Origin: CAZYBU01 sp964645775
Lineage (GTDB): Bacteria; Spirochaetota; UBA4802; UBA5550
Length of the DNA stretch: 50,128 nt
Assembly: GCA_964645775.1 (NCBI GenBank)
Contig: CAZYBU010000024.1
Span: 1-50,128 of the forward strand
Direction of reading: 5' to 3'
The notes under the pieces are model-generated. The model saw nothing but the letters and a program-made list of their open reading frames with translations. It was not told the origin of the DNA and searched no databases. Below are positions 48,746 to 50,128 of this stretch, piece by piece (within the stretch, counting starts at the first letter, position 1; each line of letters begins with the position of its first letter). Both the position numbers and the translations under genes were made by a program.

Positions 48746-50086
48746 ATGGCCAATAACCTGACCGAGGACCGCATCATACCCCTTATCATCCGTATGACTA
48801 TCCCCATGATCATGGGGATGTTTTCCATGATGGCCTTCAACCTGGTCGATACCTACTTCATCGGTTCCCTGGGAAGCGACGAGCTTTCGGCCATAAGCTA
48901 CACCTTTCCCGTGGTCATGGTCATAGGAAGCATCGCCATGGGCCTGGGTATCGGTTCCTCATCGGTTATTTCCCGTTATCTGGGACGGGGGGATGCTTCA
49001 TCGGTGAAACGTATCGCAACGGACGTACTGTTCCTCTCCCTGATAATCGTACTGGTCATATCCCTGGCCGGAAGTTTAACCATCTACCCCCTTTTTCGCC
49101 TGCTGGGGGCTGAGGAGGAGCTTCTACCCCTTATCGCGGAGTACATGCAGGTCTGGTATATAGGGATCATATTCGTGGTCATCCCCATTGTGGGTAACGG
49201 AATCATCCGTGCCACGGGGGACACCCGGTTCCCGGCCCTTATCATGTCCGTGGCCGCGATCTGCAACGCCCTCCTGGACCCGATACTGATCTTTGGCCTG
49301 GGCCCCGTACCGGCCATGGGCCTGCGGGGAGCGGCCCTGGCTTCCCTCGGTTCAAGGTTTATCACCCTGGCCGCCTCCCTCTACGTGCTGGTCCGCAGGG
49401 AAAACCTGCTTGTTCCCGGCTTCGAAGGTGTCCGGAGGCTTCTCCGCTCCTGGGCCGAGGTCCTTCACGTGGCTGTACCCTCTATGGCCACGAACCTGCT
49501 GACCCCGGTCACCCAGGGCATCATCATACGGATTATCTCTGAATACGGAAAATACGCAGTGGCCGGTATCGGAGTCTCCACCCGGGTGGAGTCCTTCGGC
49601 CTGATCGTGATCATGGCCATGACCTCGGCCCTGGGTCCCGTTGTGGGCCAGAACCAGGGGGCCGGCCGGGAAGACCGTATCCGAAAGGCCCTCCTCTTCA
49701 GCGTCTTCTTCAGCCTGGCCTGGGGCGGCATTCTACTAATGGTCTACCGGTACCTGGGCAGGGAAATCGCCTTTCTCTTCACGGAAGAACAGGAAGTCAT
49801 AAAGACCATTGTAATCTACCTGAATATCGTGGCCATGAGTTACGGCTTCCAGGGTATCTTCCGGCTCTGCAGCTCGGCCCTGAACGCCATGGGCCGGCCG
49901 ATCTACTCATCCCTGCTGCATATACTCAGGCTCTTTGTCCTCTATCTTCCCCTGGCCCTTATCCTGAACCGGCTCGCGGGCATGGAGGGAATTTTTCACG
50001 CCCTCCTGGCCGCCAACCTGGTATCGGGCAGCCTGGCCCTTTTCATAACCCTTAGGCTGGTCAGCAGGCTGGAGAGAATCGAGTAG
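48746..50086 (+). CDS. MATE-family multidrug/sodium exporter
   Basis: A 446-residue membrane protein with twelve predicted helices in two six-helix halves. Typical MATE segments include 'MANNLTEDRIIPLIIRMTIP', 'FNLVDTYFIGSLGSDELSAISY', 'SSVISRYLGRGD' and 'TSALGPVVGQNQGAG' with the usual spacing. It exports organic cations by H+ or Na+ antiport; the substrate is unknown. GAGGA precedes the ATG. It is divergent from the STAS/ATPase operon across 134 bases that hold promoters for both, though none is clear. Confidence 0.92.
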   Translation: MANNLTEDRIIPLIIRMTIPMIMGMFSMMAFNLVDTYFIGSLGSDELSAISYTFPVVMVIGSIAMGLGIGSSSVISRYLGRGDASSVKRIATDVLFLSLIIVLVISLAGSLTIYPLFRLLGAEEELLPLIAEYMQVWYIGIIFVVIPIVGNGIIRATGDTRFPALIMSVAAICNALLDPILIFGLGPVPAMGLRGAALASLGSRFITLAASLYVLVRRENLLVPGFEGVRRLLRSWAEVLHVAVPSMATNLLTPVTQGIIIRIISEYGKYAVAGIGVSTRVESFGLIVIMAMTSALGPVVGQNQGAGREDRIRKALLFSVFFSLAWGGILLMVYRYLGREIAFLFTEEQEVIKTIVIYLNIVAMSYGFQGIFRLCSSALNAMGRPIYSSLLHILRLFVLYLPLALILNRLAGMEGIFHALLAANLVSGSLALFITLRLVSRLERIE

Positions 50087-50088
50087 GA

Positions 50089-50111
50089 GGCGGGTGATTA
50101 TTTCACCCGCC
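50089..50111 (+). terminator. Hairpin after MATE gene
   Basis: GGCGGGTGA (50089-50097) pairs perfectly with TCACCCGCC (50103-50111) around TTATT, three bases past the stop. No T-run follows within the window, so it may be a rho-dependent end or an RNA-stabilising hairpin. Confidence 0.55.
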
Positions 50112-50128
50112 GTCCTCTCACACCACCG

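Overview
The window looks like a chromosomal segment of a spirochaete, possibly of the Leptospira side of the phylum. The strongest evidence is a pair of adjacent FlaA flagellar sheath proteins (25333-27031) and a GreA of about 898 residues in which the usual short cleavage factor is the tail of a long helical protein (22506-25202). Many signal-peptide lipoproteins, a FecR-domain protein and LytM, SPOR and amidase envelope genes fit a two-membrane (diderm) cell. DapF points to diaminopimelate synthesis. Assignment below phylum is inference. The segment is mostly ordinary chromosome: I see no prophage, insertion sequence, CRISPR array or rRNA. There is one tRNA gene, tRNA-Leu(CAG).

Layout. 1-400 is non-coding, with hairpins and a short tandem repeat. 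401-4057 is an operon of an MlaC-like periplasmic protein, an RND (HAE3/MMPL) exporter and a lipoprotein. 4221-6649 holds a nitroreductase, an HD-GYP response regulator and a stand-alone receiver protein. 6650-7184 is non-coding and carries a 96-bp tandem repeat built around a GC hairpin. 7185-9229 has TrmO convergent with a Tat-exported sulfatase. 9375-11080 is a thioredoxin, thioredoxin reductase and atypical thioredoxin operon. 11319-12281 is an AT-rich rhodanese lipoprotein. 12598-14524 is PaaK, an ACT protein and a small Cys protein. 14586-19407 holds sensory genes: an ammonium transporter fused to PAS and RsbW-like ATPase domains, a TPR protein and a haem-motif chemoreceptor. 19555-25202 has PPi-type phosphofructokinase, small envelope proteins, tRNA-Leu and greA. 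25333-28704 has flaA, metF and lepB. 28838-32448 has a sugar nucleotidyltransferase fused to a degraded phosphomutase, then an M20 peptidase. 32454-44197 is rich in envelope genes (FecR, LytM, deacetylase, DapF, GerMN-like, amidase, PgsA, SH3, SPOR) with a degraded ADP-ribosylglycohydrolase among them. 44309-48611 has a GNAT enzyme convergent with a tight five-gene operon led by a STAS/ATPase pair. 48746-50086 is a MATE exporter.

The most interesting items are the ammonium-transporter/RsbW fusion, the STAS-ATPase/DUF4325-like operon with three uncharacterised downstream proteins, two enzyme-fold proteins that have lost their catalytic residues, the atypical thioredoxin inside the trx operon, and the 96-bp hairpin repeats. 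All functional statements come from motifs read by eye; no database search was run.
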